DNA of 64,000 nt from Spirosoma foliorum (GCF_014117325.1 NZ_CP059732.1:6523001-6587000); one strand, 5' to 3'; counted from the first letter of the stretch, positions 17,660-27,181 are shown. Numbers and translations are program-made. Notes: generated from the sequence alone by a model not told the origin.

Positions 17660-17836
17660 TTATGCTTTTGTACCGCGAATCAGGCTGATACCAGCAAAGA
17701 AGAAAACTCCGCCTAGAATAAGGTAAACAAACGAAGCTTGTGCCACTCCTCCTTTTGTAAAATCCATACCACCGTAAATCAGACCACCCAGGCCGATCAG
17801 TGTTAGAATGATGCCGAATATGCTTTTGACGTTCAT
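17660..17836 (-). CDS. 58-residue two-helix membrane protein
   Basis: A short frame starting ATG at 17836 and ending TAA at 17660. It encodes two membrane helices (about residues 5-22 and 35-54) joined by a G-G-M-D-F-T-K-G-G loop, with a basic C-terminus R-G-T-K-A. The pattern is that of small Bacteroidota inner-membrane proteins of unknown function. It is followed by a terminator hairpin and spaced normally from both neighbours. Because it is below 60 residues it is easily missed by ORF callers. Confidence 0.7.
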   Translation of the reverse strand: MNVKSIFGIILTLIGLGGLIYGGMDFTKGGVAQASFVYLILGGVFFFAGISLIRGTKA

Positions 17837-17931
17837 ACGTTGAGTTAATTAATCGCGAATGATAGATTATCAGACAGATAACTAACATCAACCAATAGTG
17901 TCCCGCATAATTTCGGATTTTGTTTTTACGC

Positions 17932-20900
17932 CTATTCCAGCAGCACCATAATATCTTCTCGGGTCAGCGATTTCATGAAGGTTTCTTCCGTAGAAATCAG
18001 ACTTCCGGCGAGTTGTTGTTTAGCCCGCTGCAACGACAGGATTTTTTCTTCGACGGTGTTCTTGGCAATAAATTTGTACGTAAACACCGTTTTTTGCTGG
18101 CCAATTCGGTGGGCTCTGTCAACGGCCTGGGCTTCAATAGCCGGATTCCACCAGGGGTCAAGAATGAACACGTAATCGGCCGCGGTCAGATTATGCCCCA
18201 AACCGCCTGCTTTTAAGGAAATCAGAAACAGCTTCACCGAATCATCTTTCTGAAACAGTTCAACCTGGCCCTGTCGGTCAGTGGTCGAACCATCCAGATA
18301 GGCGTATTTGATATTTTTCTCTTTCAGATAGTGCTGAACTACATTGAGATGTTTAATAAATTGACTGAACACCAACACCTTATGATTTTCGGTCATGGCA
18401 CTTTCCAGCCGCATGAGCACATCGTCTAACTTACCCGAGTCGCCTTCGTAATCGGCATCGACCATGCGCGGGTGGTTGGCAATCTGCCGAAGTTTGGTCA
18501 GGCCCTGCAACACGATCATCTGCGATTTGGCCATACCCTCTTCCTCAATATGTTCAAGAATCAGGTTCCGATAGTAGGATTTCGCTTCTTCATACTGCGT
18601 TTCCTGATCAGGCGTCATCTCGCAATAAAGTACGCTTTCTACTTTTTCAGGCAAGTCGGTGGCGACCTGTGCTTTGTTCCGACGAAGCATAAACGGCTTG
18701 ATCAGGCTGTATAGTCTTCCTGTCTTCGCATCGTCGTGGCGTTTCTCAATAGGGATCTGGAATTCATTCCGAAAAAACGATTGACTGCCCAGCAGACCAG
18801 GATTGATAAACGACATCTGCGACCAAAGATCCAGGGTGCTGTTTTCGAGCGGAGTTCCGGTCAGGATAAGTCGATACGCCGTATTGAGTTGTCTAACAGC
18901 TTTTGTTATGTGCGACGATGGGTTTTTAATCGCCTGCGATTCATCCAGAATAACATAGTTGAACCGGTAATTACTCAACAGATCAATATCGATTCTGACA
19001 ATACCATACGACGTTAAAATCAAATCGTAATCGTCAAACTGTGCTGTGTTCTTATCCCGATACGTGCCCGTATACACCATAATGCGCAGATCGGGGGTAA
19101 ACTTACGCGCTTCGAGTTCCCAGTTATACAGCAAGGACGTAGGCATAACCAACAGGCTAGGCTCTAGAATACCCGTTTCCTTTTGCCCCTGCAGCATGGC
19201 CAGTGTCATGACTGTTTTTCCCAAACCCATATCATCAGCCAAACAGCCGCCGAAACGATATTGACGCAGGAAGTTCATCCAATCATAGCCCGCCTGCTGA
19301 TATGGCCGCAGTGTGCCGTTAAATTGCTTCGGTAGTGGGAAGTGTTCAATCTCTTCAAAATCGCGCAGCCGCTCAAGTTTTCGACTGATTACGGTTGTTG
19401 CCAGATTATCGTTCTCCAGTTCCTGTACCAAAGCGAGATGATGCTTTTGTAGCACTAAGCGCTCATCGCCATCATCAATATGTTCCAGAAACCCGAACAG
19501 TTCAGAATACTTTGTGAACCAGGCATCGGGGATAACGGCTACTTCGCCGTTGGGAAGCGTGAACTCACGCTTTTTATTCAAAATCAGTTTCCGCAGTTTC
19601 AGAAATGGGATTTCGAACTCACCAAATCGTACATTGGCATAGATATCAAACCAGTCGCGGCTTTCCTGAATCGAGACATCGATACTCGAATAGCCCAGAA
19701 AATACCGTTTTGTATTTTGCGCGTCTTGCCGGAGTAAAAAGCCCGACTCCTCTAGTTGCCGACCATAATTCGATAACCACGTAAAAGCCTCTAATTTGGG
19801 AAGAGCCAATCGCCCATGACGAAGATCCAGTCCCGTATCGCGCAGGAAAGCTAGTTTTTGTCGCTCCAGGCGCTGATCCCGGCGAATTTTGTGAAAAATA
19901 TAGTCGTCGTTTTTCTTCTCTAAACTCACATTCGCCGACGGGCCAAAATTGTCGAAACGGAATGTAAAATCGCCGTATTGAAATGCCAGGTCAAACATGA
20001 TTCGCTGACTGTGTTCATCTTCGGGCGTAAGCGTGTCCACTTCGTTCGTATCTGTCGGAAACAGTGTTGCGGGCACAGGCCGGTTTGCTTGCACTACTTC
20101 CGAGACGGTCAGAACGGGCACAGCAACCATCGCTTCGGACCTAATTTCGAACCCTTTTGGATATACGTCGTAGGAAGCAATTAACTGCGCAACAAAGCGT
20201 TCGTAATACTGCTGTTCAAGATTTCGGGGAATAATAATATGGTTTTTATTAAAGAACGGCCTCAGCTTTTTGCCATCTACATTTTTACTAAAATGGTAGA
20301 GTCGATTACCAACCATCATATAGGCTGGCTCATCGCAAATCATCAATGCATCTTTAAACTGAAACTCGACCCGTTCTGTCTCGCTGGTATTATTCCCCTC
20401 TCCAGCCCCAGTCTGACGTGGCCCAATAGGATAACGAATGATGGGAAAATAATGGGTCGAGTCACTGTTGCGTACAAAGTGAAAATGGACCCTTGCCGGT
20501 TCGGGCATCCAGTTGATGGCTTGCCAGGCGGGGTTACCATCGTTGCCCATAATATAAAAAGGCTTGCCAGGAAGCAGGCCCATTATCTGGGCCTTTATAT
20601 TTTCCAGATACGCGCCAATGGCCTCCTGAATCAGTTTATCACCCTTTTGCGAATCGTAGATTTTTAGAAAAAAATCAACGGCAGGCAGTTTACGAGTATT
20701 AAACTTTTTGACAATGGTGTCCTGCTGGATACTATCGATGAGCTTAACCAGTTCAAAATCCTGTTCATCCAGGCCTTTGGCGAATTCGCCAACGTTTTGG
20801 GTCGATAGCGTCTGATTTTGAAGCGTCAACTCGCCTTTGCTATTCCGTTGTACAACGAAAGCTTCGATCAGGTAGCCCAGAAACTCGTGATCCAGCAATG

Positions 20901-20940
20901 AATACACGATTTGAAACGGTTGCAAAGGCGAAACTTTCAT
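17932..20940 (-). CDS. SNF2-family DNA/RNA helicase (RapA/SWI2-like)
   Basis: 1002 residues from the ATG at 20940 (in-frame starts up to 20964 exist). A long N-terminal region of about 550 residues precedes the SNF2 ATPase: Walker A D-D-M-G-L-G-K-T near residue 567, D-E-S-Q-A-I-K-N near 665, then helicase C with D-P-W-W-N-P-A and Q-A-V-D-R-A-H-R-I-G-Q. It should translocate on duplex DNA to remodel protein-DNA complexes. A near-ideal Bacteroidota promoter sits about 170 bases upstream. Confidence 0.92.
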   Translation of the reverse strand: MKVSPLQPFQIVYSLLDHEFLGYLIEAFVVQRNSKGELTLQNQTLSTQNVGEFAKGLDEQDFELVKLIDSIQQDTIVKKFNTRKLPAVDFFLKIYDSQKGDKLIQEAIGAYLENIKAQIMGLLPGKPFYIMGNDGNPAWQAINWMPEPARVHFHFVRNSDSTHYFPIIRYPIGPRQTGAGEGNNTSETERVEFQFKDALMICDEPAYMMVGNRLYHFSKNVDGKKLRPFFNKNHIIIPRNLEQQYYERFVAQLIASYDVYPKGFEIRSEAMVAVPVLTVSEVVQANRPVPATLFPTDTNEVDTLTPEDEHSQRIMFDLAFQYGDFTFRFDNFGPSANVSLEKKNDDYIFHKIRRDQRLERQKLAFLRDTGLDLRHGRLALPKLEAFTWLSNYGRQLEESGFLLRQDAQNTKRYFLGYSSIDVSIQESRDWFDIYANVRFGEFEIPFLKLRKLILNKKREFTLPNGEVAVIPDAWFTKYSELFGFLEHIDDGDERLVLQKHHLALVQELENDNLATTVISRKLERLRDFEEIEHFPLPKQFNGTLRPYQQAGYDWMNFLRQYRFGGCLADDMGLGKTVMTLAMLQGQKETGILEPSLLVMPTSLLYNWELEARKFTPDLRIMVYTGTYRDKNTAQFDDYDLILTSYGIVRIDIDLLSNYRFNYVILDESQAIKNPSSHITKAVRQLNTAYRLILTGTPLENSTLDLWSQMSFINPGLLGSQSFFRNEFQIPIEKRHDDAKTGRLYSLIKPFMLRRNKAQVATDLPEKVESVLYCEMTPDQETQYEEAKSYYRNLILEHIEEEGMAKSQMIVLQGLTKLRQIANHPRMVDADYEGDSGKLDDVLMRLESAMTENHKVLVFSQFIKHLNVVQHYLKEKNIKYAYLDGSTTDRQGQVELFQKDDSVKLFLISLKAGGLGHNLTAADYVFILDPWWNPAIEAQAVDRAHRIGQQKTVFTYKFIAKNTVEEKILSLQRAKQQLAGSLISTEETFMKSLTREDIMVLLE

Positions 20941-21110
20941 GGAGCACGTGTCCTTCATGACCAATCCGGTTAAAGAGGGGCCGAACGACAGAAAAAGGTG
21001 AACAATCGATTAGAAAAAGGGTGGATGAATACGTTAACAAACCAGGCAAAAGCAATACAAAAGCATTCATTATGAACAGTTTATATGCTATTCGCATTTA
21101 TCAACGGTTT

Positions 21111-21140
21111 CAAATATACGAATCAAAGTAAAATGTACAA
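21111..21140 (-). promoter_or_regulatory. Bacteroidota promoter for SNF2 gene
   Basis: On the minus strand TTG (21140-21138), exactly 19 bases, then TATATTTG (21118-21111): both elements and spacing match the consensus. The 20941-21326 gap holds no other convincing feature. Confidence 0.6.
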
Positions 21141-21326
21141 GAAGGAATTCAGCAAAAATGATAAACCGTTCTCAGTAAGCTTCGAAAGTTATTATCCGGC
21201 TGAAACCAGGTTAATCCCAGAACATATTACTGTTGGTACGAAAGATTAATGACTTATTAAACTGAGCGTGTTAACCAACTTTATCTCTTGCCATTGGTTC
21301 TACCTGTTCACAGTAAGCACAGCTAT

Positions 21327-21818
21327 ATGGAAACGCATCAAACAGACTCAGCATCCTCTACCTCAAAAGGTATTTTTGAACGATTCGCATCAGCGGTCAC
21401 GAAAGCAACCGGCAGCTCAGCCGCTTTTATTATAGCCTTCCTTACCGTTATTATCTGGGCTATAACAGGTCCTATTTTTCACTATTCAGAGACATGGCAA
21501 TTGGTGATCAACACGGGAACTACAATCGTTACGTTTCTGATGGTCTTTTTGATTCAAAAAGCGCAAAATAAAGATTCGATGTCTGTCCAGTTGAAGCTTA
21601 ACGAACTGATAGCCGCCACCAAAGGGGCAAGTAATCGGCTGGTATCAGTCGAGAATCTGACCGAAGAAGAACTTCAGGTTCTCCAAAAGCACTATCAAAC
21701 AATGGCCGAAATTACTAAACAGGCCTCCGACCTACGCCAATCCCATTCAGTAGAAGAAGCCATTAAGGATTCGGCCGAGAAATTAGAAGAAGATCTAGGA
21801 ACTGGTCATACCTTATGA
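21327..21818 (+). CDS. Low-affinity iron permease family protein
   Basis: 163 residues from the ATG at 21327; the longer frame from 21288 adds residues with no support. Two membrane segments (about 28-47 and 55-75, with I-I-W-A-I-T-G-P-I-F and N-T-G-T-T-I-V-T-F-L-M-V-F-L-I-Q) are the diagnostic core of the Fet4-like family PF04120, followed by Q-N-K-D-S-x-x-x-Q-L-K-L-N-E-L and a helical cytoplasmic tail. Despite the name, transport has not been shown for most bacterial members. Confidence 0.85.
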   Translation: METHQTDSASSTSKGIFERFASAVTKATGSSAAFIIAFLTVIIWAITGPIFHYSETWQLVINTGTTIVTFLMVFLIQKAQNKDSMSVQLKLNELIAATKGASNRLVSVENLTEEELQVLQKHYQTMAEITKQASDLRQSHSVEEAIKDSAEKLEEDLGTGHTL

Positions 21819-22298
21819 GCGTAACCGAAAAAGTATCTCTTATCTATAGTTATTCGTTGGTATATATTACTGAAAATCAATATATTGCGCTTAAAATAAT
21901 GACTCTACAAAGACTCATTATCCAAAATATTATTAACACGTATTTCAATAACATATAAATTAGTAAACTATCTACCGAACTGAACTTGCAATGAACTCTA
22001 CTATCAATAAAAGGCATCTCATTGATGCTCGGCCATTTACGGCTATCCCGGCAAACAAGAATTACATCTTCTCCGTAATTCATCGTATGTTTTGCCATCC
22101 TACCAATTACCAGGTATTAGCGACAGATTACTAAAGCACGCATAGGGTTGTAATCTGTCCATCCCTACCTACGAGTACATCAGAATAATATATGGTCGCT
22201 TTTAACGGCCTCTCTTCTGCTTCATCCTTCACCTATTCCTGAGGATGGCAAAGAGCGGCTGCCTAGCTAAATACCTCTTTTAATAACACCCACCACCA
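21819..22298. other. Non-coding stretch at edge of core chromosome
   Basis: About 480 AT-rich bases. A 73-codon minus-strand frame (21877-22098) has no recognisable domain and I do not call it. No palindrome or RNA seen. Confidence 0.4.
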
Positions 22299-23006
22299 AT
22301 GAAAAAATACAGAAAATACGGCGCTATTCCCGAACGATTCATTCATCCTGATTCATTTCTATCTCGACAATCTCCTTACCCTGACTATACAATTAAAGAC
22401 CCTTACCAACGTGCTCGAGACTATTACCTAAAACGCCGGGCCTACGAACGAGGCCTGGAGTCCTTAAGTAACGATATGTGGATACCTATCGATCAAATCT
22501 GTAAAGTCAGAGGTAAACAGCGCTGGCAGGTTTTCCGTAGTATCGAAAGAGGCACCGAACAAGACCCAACGCTGGTGTTAGCTCATCTGGCCAGACAGTC
22601 TATTTATTCAACGCTGGTGCGCTTCCAGTTTGAAACCGATTTGCTGTTGTTACAGATCGATGAGAGTTTCCCGACTGAAGCAAAAATAAAGCAACTCGAC
22701 ACACAGGCTCCCTCATCCCAATTCTGGTATCACTTACCTATTCCAGCAGCGACTCAGGTTAAAACCCGGATTCAGACGCTCAAAAACCATCCGGATGTTT
22801 TGGCTGCCGATCAACCTAACGGACAATCTAATTTGAGGATCAATTTAAGCGAAGATCAATTAGATTGGATGGACCCTAGCAAGCGACTTAAGCTGCTAGT
22901 TTACGAGGAAGTTTATATCAAAAATTTTGCTCAGGTGCAAACGCTTATAACAACCTACAAGCAAACTAAAACGGATGAGAATAAGGATTGGCTACGGCTG
23001 GCCTGA
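22299..23006 (+). CDS. Hypothetical protein, unknown
   Basis: 235 residues, soluble, rich in Tyr, Arg and Gln, without signal peptide or membrane segment. The N-terminal 60 residues are strongly basic and aromatic (repeated Y-x-R and R-A-R-D-Y-Y-L-K-R-R); the middle contains a possible helix-turn-helix-like stretch around D-Q-I-C-K-V-R-G-K-Q-R-W-Q-V. I do not recognise the family. It converges on the interrupted acyltransferase across a large palindrome. Confidence 0.6.
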   Translation: MKKYRKYGAIPERFIHPDSFLSRQSPYPDYTIKDPYQRARDYYLKRRAYERGLESLSNDMWIPIDQICKVRGKQRWQVFRSIERGTEQDPTLVLAHLARQSIYSTLVRFQFETDLLLLQIDESFPTEAKIKQLDTQAPSSQFWYHLPIPAATQVKTRIQTLKNHPDVLAADQPNGQSNLRINLSEDQLDWMDPSKRLKLLVYEEVYIKNFAQVQTLITTYKQTKTDENKDWLRLA

Positions 23007-23032
23007 TAGTCGATTTATAACTTGTGGCAATT

Positions 23033-23096
23033 AAAGAGTAACTATCTTAAGCCTTATTTTCCCCTAACAAAATAAGGCTTAAGATAGTTACTCTTT
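23033..23096. terminator. Perfect 28-bp palindrome, bidirectional terminator
   Basis: Arms 23033-23060 and 23069-23096 are exact reverse complements, loop 8 bases, with A/T-rich ends. The acyltransferase stop codon (23047-23049) lies inside the left arm. Confidence 0.85.
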
Positions 23097-23491
23097 TTAC
23101 TATCAAAACAAAAGATACACAGACAATAAATACTAAAAAACTTAGTACAACTTTCGAAGGAAAGTCGTAAATTATTTTTATATTAAATTTATCAAAAAAA
23201 GACTCCATAAACTCTAAAAACACAACATGGCTTAGGTATATGCCATAGGTTGTTATGCTAAGCGTTTTTATCCATGCGGGCAATTGAATTGCTGACGTAT
23301 TGATTCCAATAAGTAGCAGTCCCAAGCCACCAATTGGCAAATCACTTATAACGTTTGTAAATACAGGCAATTCAAGGTGGGTTATTGTAGAGGTTGCTAT
23401 ACTAATGAAGATAATCCCTATTATAATCCCCATCCATTTCTTTATGGATGCCTTAGGAGTTGGGTTTAAATAGAAAGCGGCTATTATATAA

Positions 23492-24622
23492 ACTGATGTT
23501 ACGCCACCTATTGAGTAGCTAGTTTAATTTTGAGTATGCAGACAACCCTCGATCTCTATACCGACTACTTACTCAGTAGTTTTGGCCAAACCACAGCAAC
23601 GGGTCTATCTCGGTTGACCGATGGGGCGGTAGGCCATGATGCAGTGACTGATCTGCTCAATCGACTTCAGGGCAATAACCGAACGTTGTGGCAATATGTC
23701 AAACCACTAATTCGACAAATTCAAGAGTCTGACGGAGTCCTATTAACCGATGACAGCATTGCTCATAAGCCGCATAGCGACGAAAACGGCCTGATAACCA
23801 CCCACTATGACCATTCCAGTGGCCAATAGGTGCGGGGCATCAATTTTGTCAGTGTACTGTATCAAACCACCAAAGGACAGTGCCCACTGAGTTTTGAGCC
23901 AGTTATCAAAGTCCAGCAGTGCGACTTAAAGACTCGTAAAATTATCTGGCGCTCGGAGCGAACCAAACACCAGATGTTCCAGGATATGGTGCGCCAAGCC
24001 CATCAGAATGCGGTTCCATTTCGCTATGTGCTGGCCGATTCTTGGTACACCAACGCTGACAATATCAATTTGGTTTTGGGCCTAAAGCATCACTACTTGG
24101 GAGCCGTCAAATCCAATCTGGAAGTAGCTCTCTCCAAACACGACCGTGCTAATGGTAAGTTTGTCAAAATCAGCCCGCTTAACTTACAACCTGGCACCGT
24201 TCTGACGGCCTTCATTCGCTCGGTACAAGAGCCGGTAGCGATTTGTGGCGACATTCTCCCTAACAAGGATGGGTCAGTCGGTGAACTCTTGCTGTTAAGT
24301 ACCGATGTGACGATGCCCTACCAACAACTGCTGACAACCTATCAAAAACGATGGGGTATCGAGGAGTACCATAAATCGCTCAAACAGAACGCATCGCTAG
24401 AAAAATCGCCGGCTCGTACTCATCGTACTCAGACTAATCACCTGTTTGCGAGCATTTGCGCCTACGTCAAATTGGAACGCTTACGCCTAGCACAGTCCAC
24501 GAATCATTTTGCTCTCAAAGGCCGACTCTATCTAAAAGCCATGCAAGCGGCCTTCATTGAGCTAACAGCCTTGAAAAACCAACTTAACTTAAACCAAACA
24601 CTAGCTTTGGCGTAACATCACT
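23492..24622 (+). mobile_element. IS4-superfamily (IS701-like) insertion sequence
   Basis: 1131 bp. Terminal inverted repeats 23492-23506 and 24608-24622 agree at 14 of 15 bases. The host sequence TATAA is duplicated at 23487-23491 and 24623-24627. The boundaries are confirmed because excision restores the acyltransferase frame. One transposase gene, broken by an internal TAG. Confidence 0.88.
23536..24615 (+). pseudogene. DDE transposase of the IS4 superfamily with in-frame TAG
   Basis: About 359 codons from the ATG at 23536 (an in-frame TTG lies two codons upstream), interrupted by TAG at 23827-23829 with the same frame continuing to 24615. Catalytic positions are recognisable: L-L-T-D-D-S-I before the stop, V-L-A-D-S-W-Y and W-G-I-E-E-Y-H-K-S-L-K after it, the last being the Y-x2-R-x3-E-x6-K signature of IS4-type enzymes. 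A GTG directly after the TAG could restart translation, but would lose the first Asp. The stop codon of the gene lies in the right terminal repeat. Confidence 0.82.
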
Positions 24623-25222
24623 TATAAACTAAAAAATGTGATAAAGAAATAACTCCATAATAATTATGAATATAGCCCCAGTACAGATAGACAATTGAAA
24701 AAATTAATAGGCACAAGCCAATTGAGCGCTTAATTCTGGTAACGAGCAAAAAAATACCTAGTATACTAAATTGCATAATTATTAACTCGGGCAAATAATA
24801 CATTTGTTCGCTACTCTCTCCATACAAAAATGCCCGAACTAGTAAGTTTATTGTAAATTTAGTGCTACTCCCTGTAATTAGATATTTCGCCGTTCTGAGC
24901 CCTAAATAGATAACCGTCCAGGCTAAAAATGGTATACCGATTCTCTTCCAAATTTTACCAATAATGACCTTGACACTTATAGCAACATCAAGGCTTTGTA
25001 CAAAGTAAACTAATGACGTGGCAAAAAAGAATGGCACGCATAATTTCAAGAAAAAAAACGAAACATTTTCTGCCGTGTTACTATCCGTGTGGACATGGAT
25101 AAATATCACACCAAAAGCGGCTATTATTCTTATTAAATCAATGGATGAATTTCGCGAATCTCGTTTAGGTTTTGACGATAGGGTGTGGAGAGCACTTTCC
25201 ATAGAATTAATAATTCTATTTA

Positions 25223-26371
25223 TAGACTTTGTGATAACAATCTAAAATTGCTATCTTGATTTAGTACAACTTAAATTTCTTGACAAATGCGTGTGGATGA
25301 TGCTGATCTGTTAGATGAGGTTTTAGCCGAAACACCCAGTTACAGTCCTGACTTGAAAGCATTAGGGCTACGAATGATTCATCAGCAACAGGGCAATCTT
25401 GACGTAGTTGCGACTCAAACCGGGCTGCCCAAATCGACGCTTTATAAATGGCTGGCTGAGTGGAATCTGTCCCAACGAACCGCTAAAAAAAAGCCTTAGC
25501 CAGCCGCCGTGGGAAAGGCGGTGGCCCCGCTCCACAAGTGGATGCCAACGGGTGGGAAGTCTGGCGGGACTATTTGCAACACCAATCGGTTCAGCATTGG
25601 ACTAGTGACCAACTGGCGGATGTATTTGAGCAGTTTACCGGCGTGCGTTACAGTCACAGCTATTGGTGTAGTCTACTACGCCACCAACAAGGTATGTATT
25701 ATGATAAGCCCCGGCCCTGCGATTATCGCCGAGCGGACGCTGCCGAAGAACAACTACGTGCCCGCATTCAGGCGACATTCGATGCCTTACAAGCAATGGG
25801 CTATGACTTACAGCAAGTTAAATGGGGTTTTGCGGATGAAGTAGCCGCTCAATTGCATAGCAACAATGCTCGCTTTTGGGCGTTTGAACCTCACTTAAGC
25901 CGTGTGGTCAATACGGATCGGGGCAGTCAAAGTTTCTTTGGTTTTTATGGTATTAACGGGGTGAGCCATCTAGTCGATTTAGCTGATGGCAAAATGGAAG
26001 CCATCCAGCAAGCATTGCTCGGGGTGAAAGCTCAACAAACCGATTGCCGGGCTTTAGTCGTGTTTTGGGACAATGTCCGTAGTCACAAATGCCTGGAAAC
26101 CTGGGAGTTGTAGCGTCGCATCTTCTTTGTGTCACTGCCGGCCTATAGTCCAGACCTGAACCCGATTGAGCAGGTTTGGAAATCGGTAAAGCGGTGGCTC
26201 AACCAAACGCAGTTCGTCAAAGAACTGACTGAATTAAGCCGCTTGTTTCAAGCAGGCTTTGCTCAAGTCAAAGATCAACTATCGTTTACAATTAGTTGGT
26301 GGGAGACATATCAAGATCAACTTTCCTGGTATCGTCCTGTTTTTGATTCTAGTAAGTTACAATAAAGTCTA
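25223..26371 (+). mobile_element. IS630-family insertion sequence
   Basis: 1149 bp bounded by TA duplications (25221-25222 and 26372-26373). The ends starting TAGACTTT match as inverted repeats (about 15 of 18 bases counting the TA: 25221-25238 against 26356-26373). It carries the two-frame transposase of this family. The insertion point is 18 bases upstream of the acyltransferase start codon, between it and the VanZ-like gene. Confidence 0.82.
25287..26365 (+). pseudogene. IS630 transposase, orfA/orfB with -1 shift and a TAG
   Basis: orfA (25287-25499) encodes a helix-turn-helix domain (G-N-L-D-V-V-A-T-Q-T-G-L-P-K-S-T-L-Y-K-W). Near its end a run of eight A (25485-25492) allows a -1 slip; the -1 frame is then open through V-D-A-N-G-W-E-V-W. 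The DDE domain shows F-A-D-E, V-F-W-D-N and P-A-Y-S-P-D-L-N-P-I-E. An in-frame TAG at 26111-26113 lies between the second and third catalytic residues, so the copy is probably inactive. Confidence 0.82.
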
Positions 26372-26423
26372 TATTAGGTTTGATAACGCGGGAAATAATT
26401 TTTACCCATCCTTCATTTAAAAT

Positions 26424-26813
26424 CTAGCGAGAAGTCTTTATTGACCAAAAGGCAGCAGCCATTATTAAGCCAGCAAAAGCACCCAAAGCGCCCCAGCCAA
26501 TATCCGCCCAACTAAAATAACGAGTAGCTATTAACAGTTGTCCTGCTTCGGCCATAATCACAACCCCAACCAACGCTACCCATCCTAACGCCCACCAGTA
26601 AACAGGTCGGGAGTGACCTAGTAAAAAACCAGTCAACAGGCCTAAAACTACAAAGGGAACAGCTGTTCGGAGGTCCTCATTTTCGTGCGAGTCAGTCCAA
26701 TTAGCTAACCAGTTGGGAATAAACCAGACAAACTTTAAGTCTTTATGAGGCTCCCAGCTTAAATAGAATACTAAAAAAACACCTACTAGTATAAGTAAAT
26801 ATACAATTCGCAT
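26424..26813 (-). CDS. VanZ-like membrane protein
   Basis: 129 residues with four predicted membrane helices. The signature elements R-T-A-V-P-F-V-V-L-G, E-A-G-Q-L-L and the S-W-A-D-I-G-W-G-A-L-G-A motif match VanZ-like proteins, a family linked to low-level teicoplanin resistance in enterococci but of unknown role in Bacteroidota. Before the IS630 insertion its stop would have lain about 70 bases from the acyltransferase start, so the two probably formed one transcript. Confidence 0.8.
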   Translation of the reverse strand: MRIVYLLILVGVFLVFYLSWEPHKDLKFVWFIPNWLANWTDSHENEDLRTAVPFVVLGLLTGFLLGHSRPVYWWALGWVALVGVVIMAEAGQLLIATRYFSWADIGWGALGAFAGLIMAAAFWSIKTSR

Positions 26814-27120
26814 ACTATATAGATAACAATATACTTAACTAATAACATCTATATTAACCAAAAGGCAAACATGACGCTAAAAAGTAGTCTATCAAAGCGA
26901 AGAAAGATAAAAACACAAAATTCAGCGAGTATCTGAGGTGTGTTAGGAATTGTATGCCAACTCAATCGTTTGGATTTCGGGGCACTCTTCTGACGATAGG
27001 GAGGTATGGGCTGCTGTCCCAGAATGGAGTAAAACGGAACTGCCGAAACTTACTGGATAAAGATAAACTAAAAACCAAAAGCCTCTAACGAGCCAAACAG
27101 CTAATTAGAGGCTTACCAAG
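26814..27120. other. Intergenic region between VanZ-like gene and tRNA scar
   Basis: About 300 bases. It holds the terminator at 27068-27114. A short open stretch (about 26950-27060, plus strand) reads like protein but has no proper start and may be a gene remnant; I do not call it. Confidence 0.4.
27068..27114 (-). terminator. tRNA-Leu terminator
   Basis: Minus-strand stem from arms 27114-27105 and 27088-27079 (10 bases, perfect), followed by a T-rich run. It lies just beyond the 3' end of the tRNA-Leu part and is the native terminator of the tRNA gene. Confidence 0.7.
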
Positions 27121-27181
27121 TACCAGGAGCGGGAGTCGAACCCGCACGGGCTTGAGGCCCACAGGATTTTAAGTCCTGTGC
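27121..27181 (-). tRNA. tRNA-Leu(UAA) 3' part, island attachment-site scar
   Basis: Reading the minus strand: anticodon stem-loop C-A-G-G-A with loop CTTAAAA (anticodon TAA), a long variable arm with GGGC/GCCC stem, T-stem GCGGG/CCCGC around TTCGACT, then the acceptor 3' half TCCTGGT and discriminator A at 27121. The 5' half (acceptor 5' strand and D arm) is missing: sequence beyond about 27181 does not fit. This is what integration into the 3' end of a tRNA gene leaves behind, next to a recombinase gene. The intact tRNA should lie at the other end of the island. Confidence 0.82.

Larger units (their letters stand above)
23047..25202 (-). pseudogene. Acyltransferase family 3 membrane protein, cut by an IS
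   Basis: The N-terminal part (25202 to about 24623) has the classic R-N-S-S-I-D-L-I-R-I-I-A-A-F opening and several membrane helices; the C-terminal part (23486 to 23047) has further helices and Y-G-I-Y-L-S-H. The IS at 23492-24622 separates them. Removing the IS and one copy of its TATAA duplication joins V-Y directly to I-I-A-A-F in frame, giving 339 residues, a normal length for O-acyltransferases that modify cell-surface sugars. As it stands the protein stops four bases into the IS. A second IS sits 18 bases before the start codon. Confidence 0.85.

Noticed and set aside
21877..22098. 73-codon minus-strand frame in the gap after the iron permease gene
   Set aside because: No domain, low-complexity hydrophobic end, no context; likely chance in AT-rich DNA.
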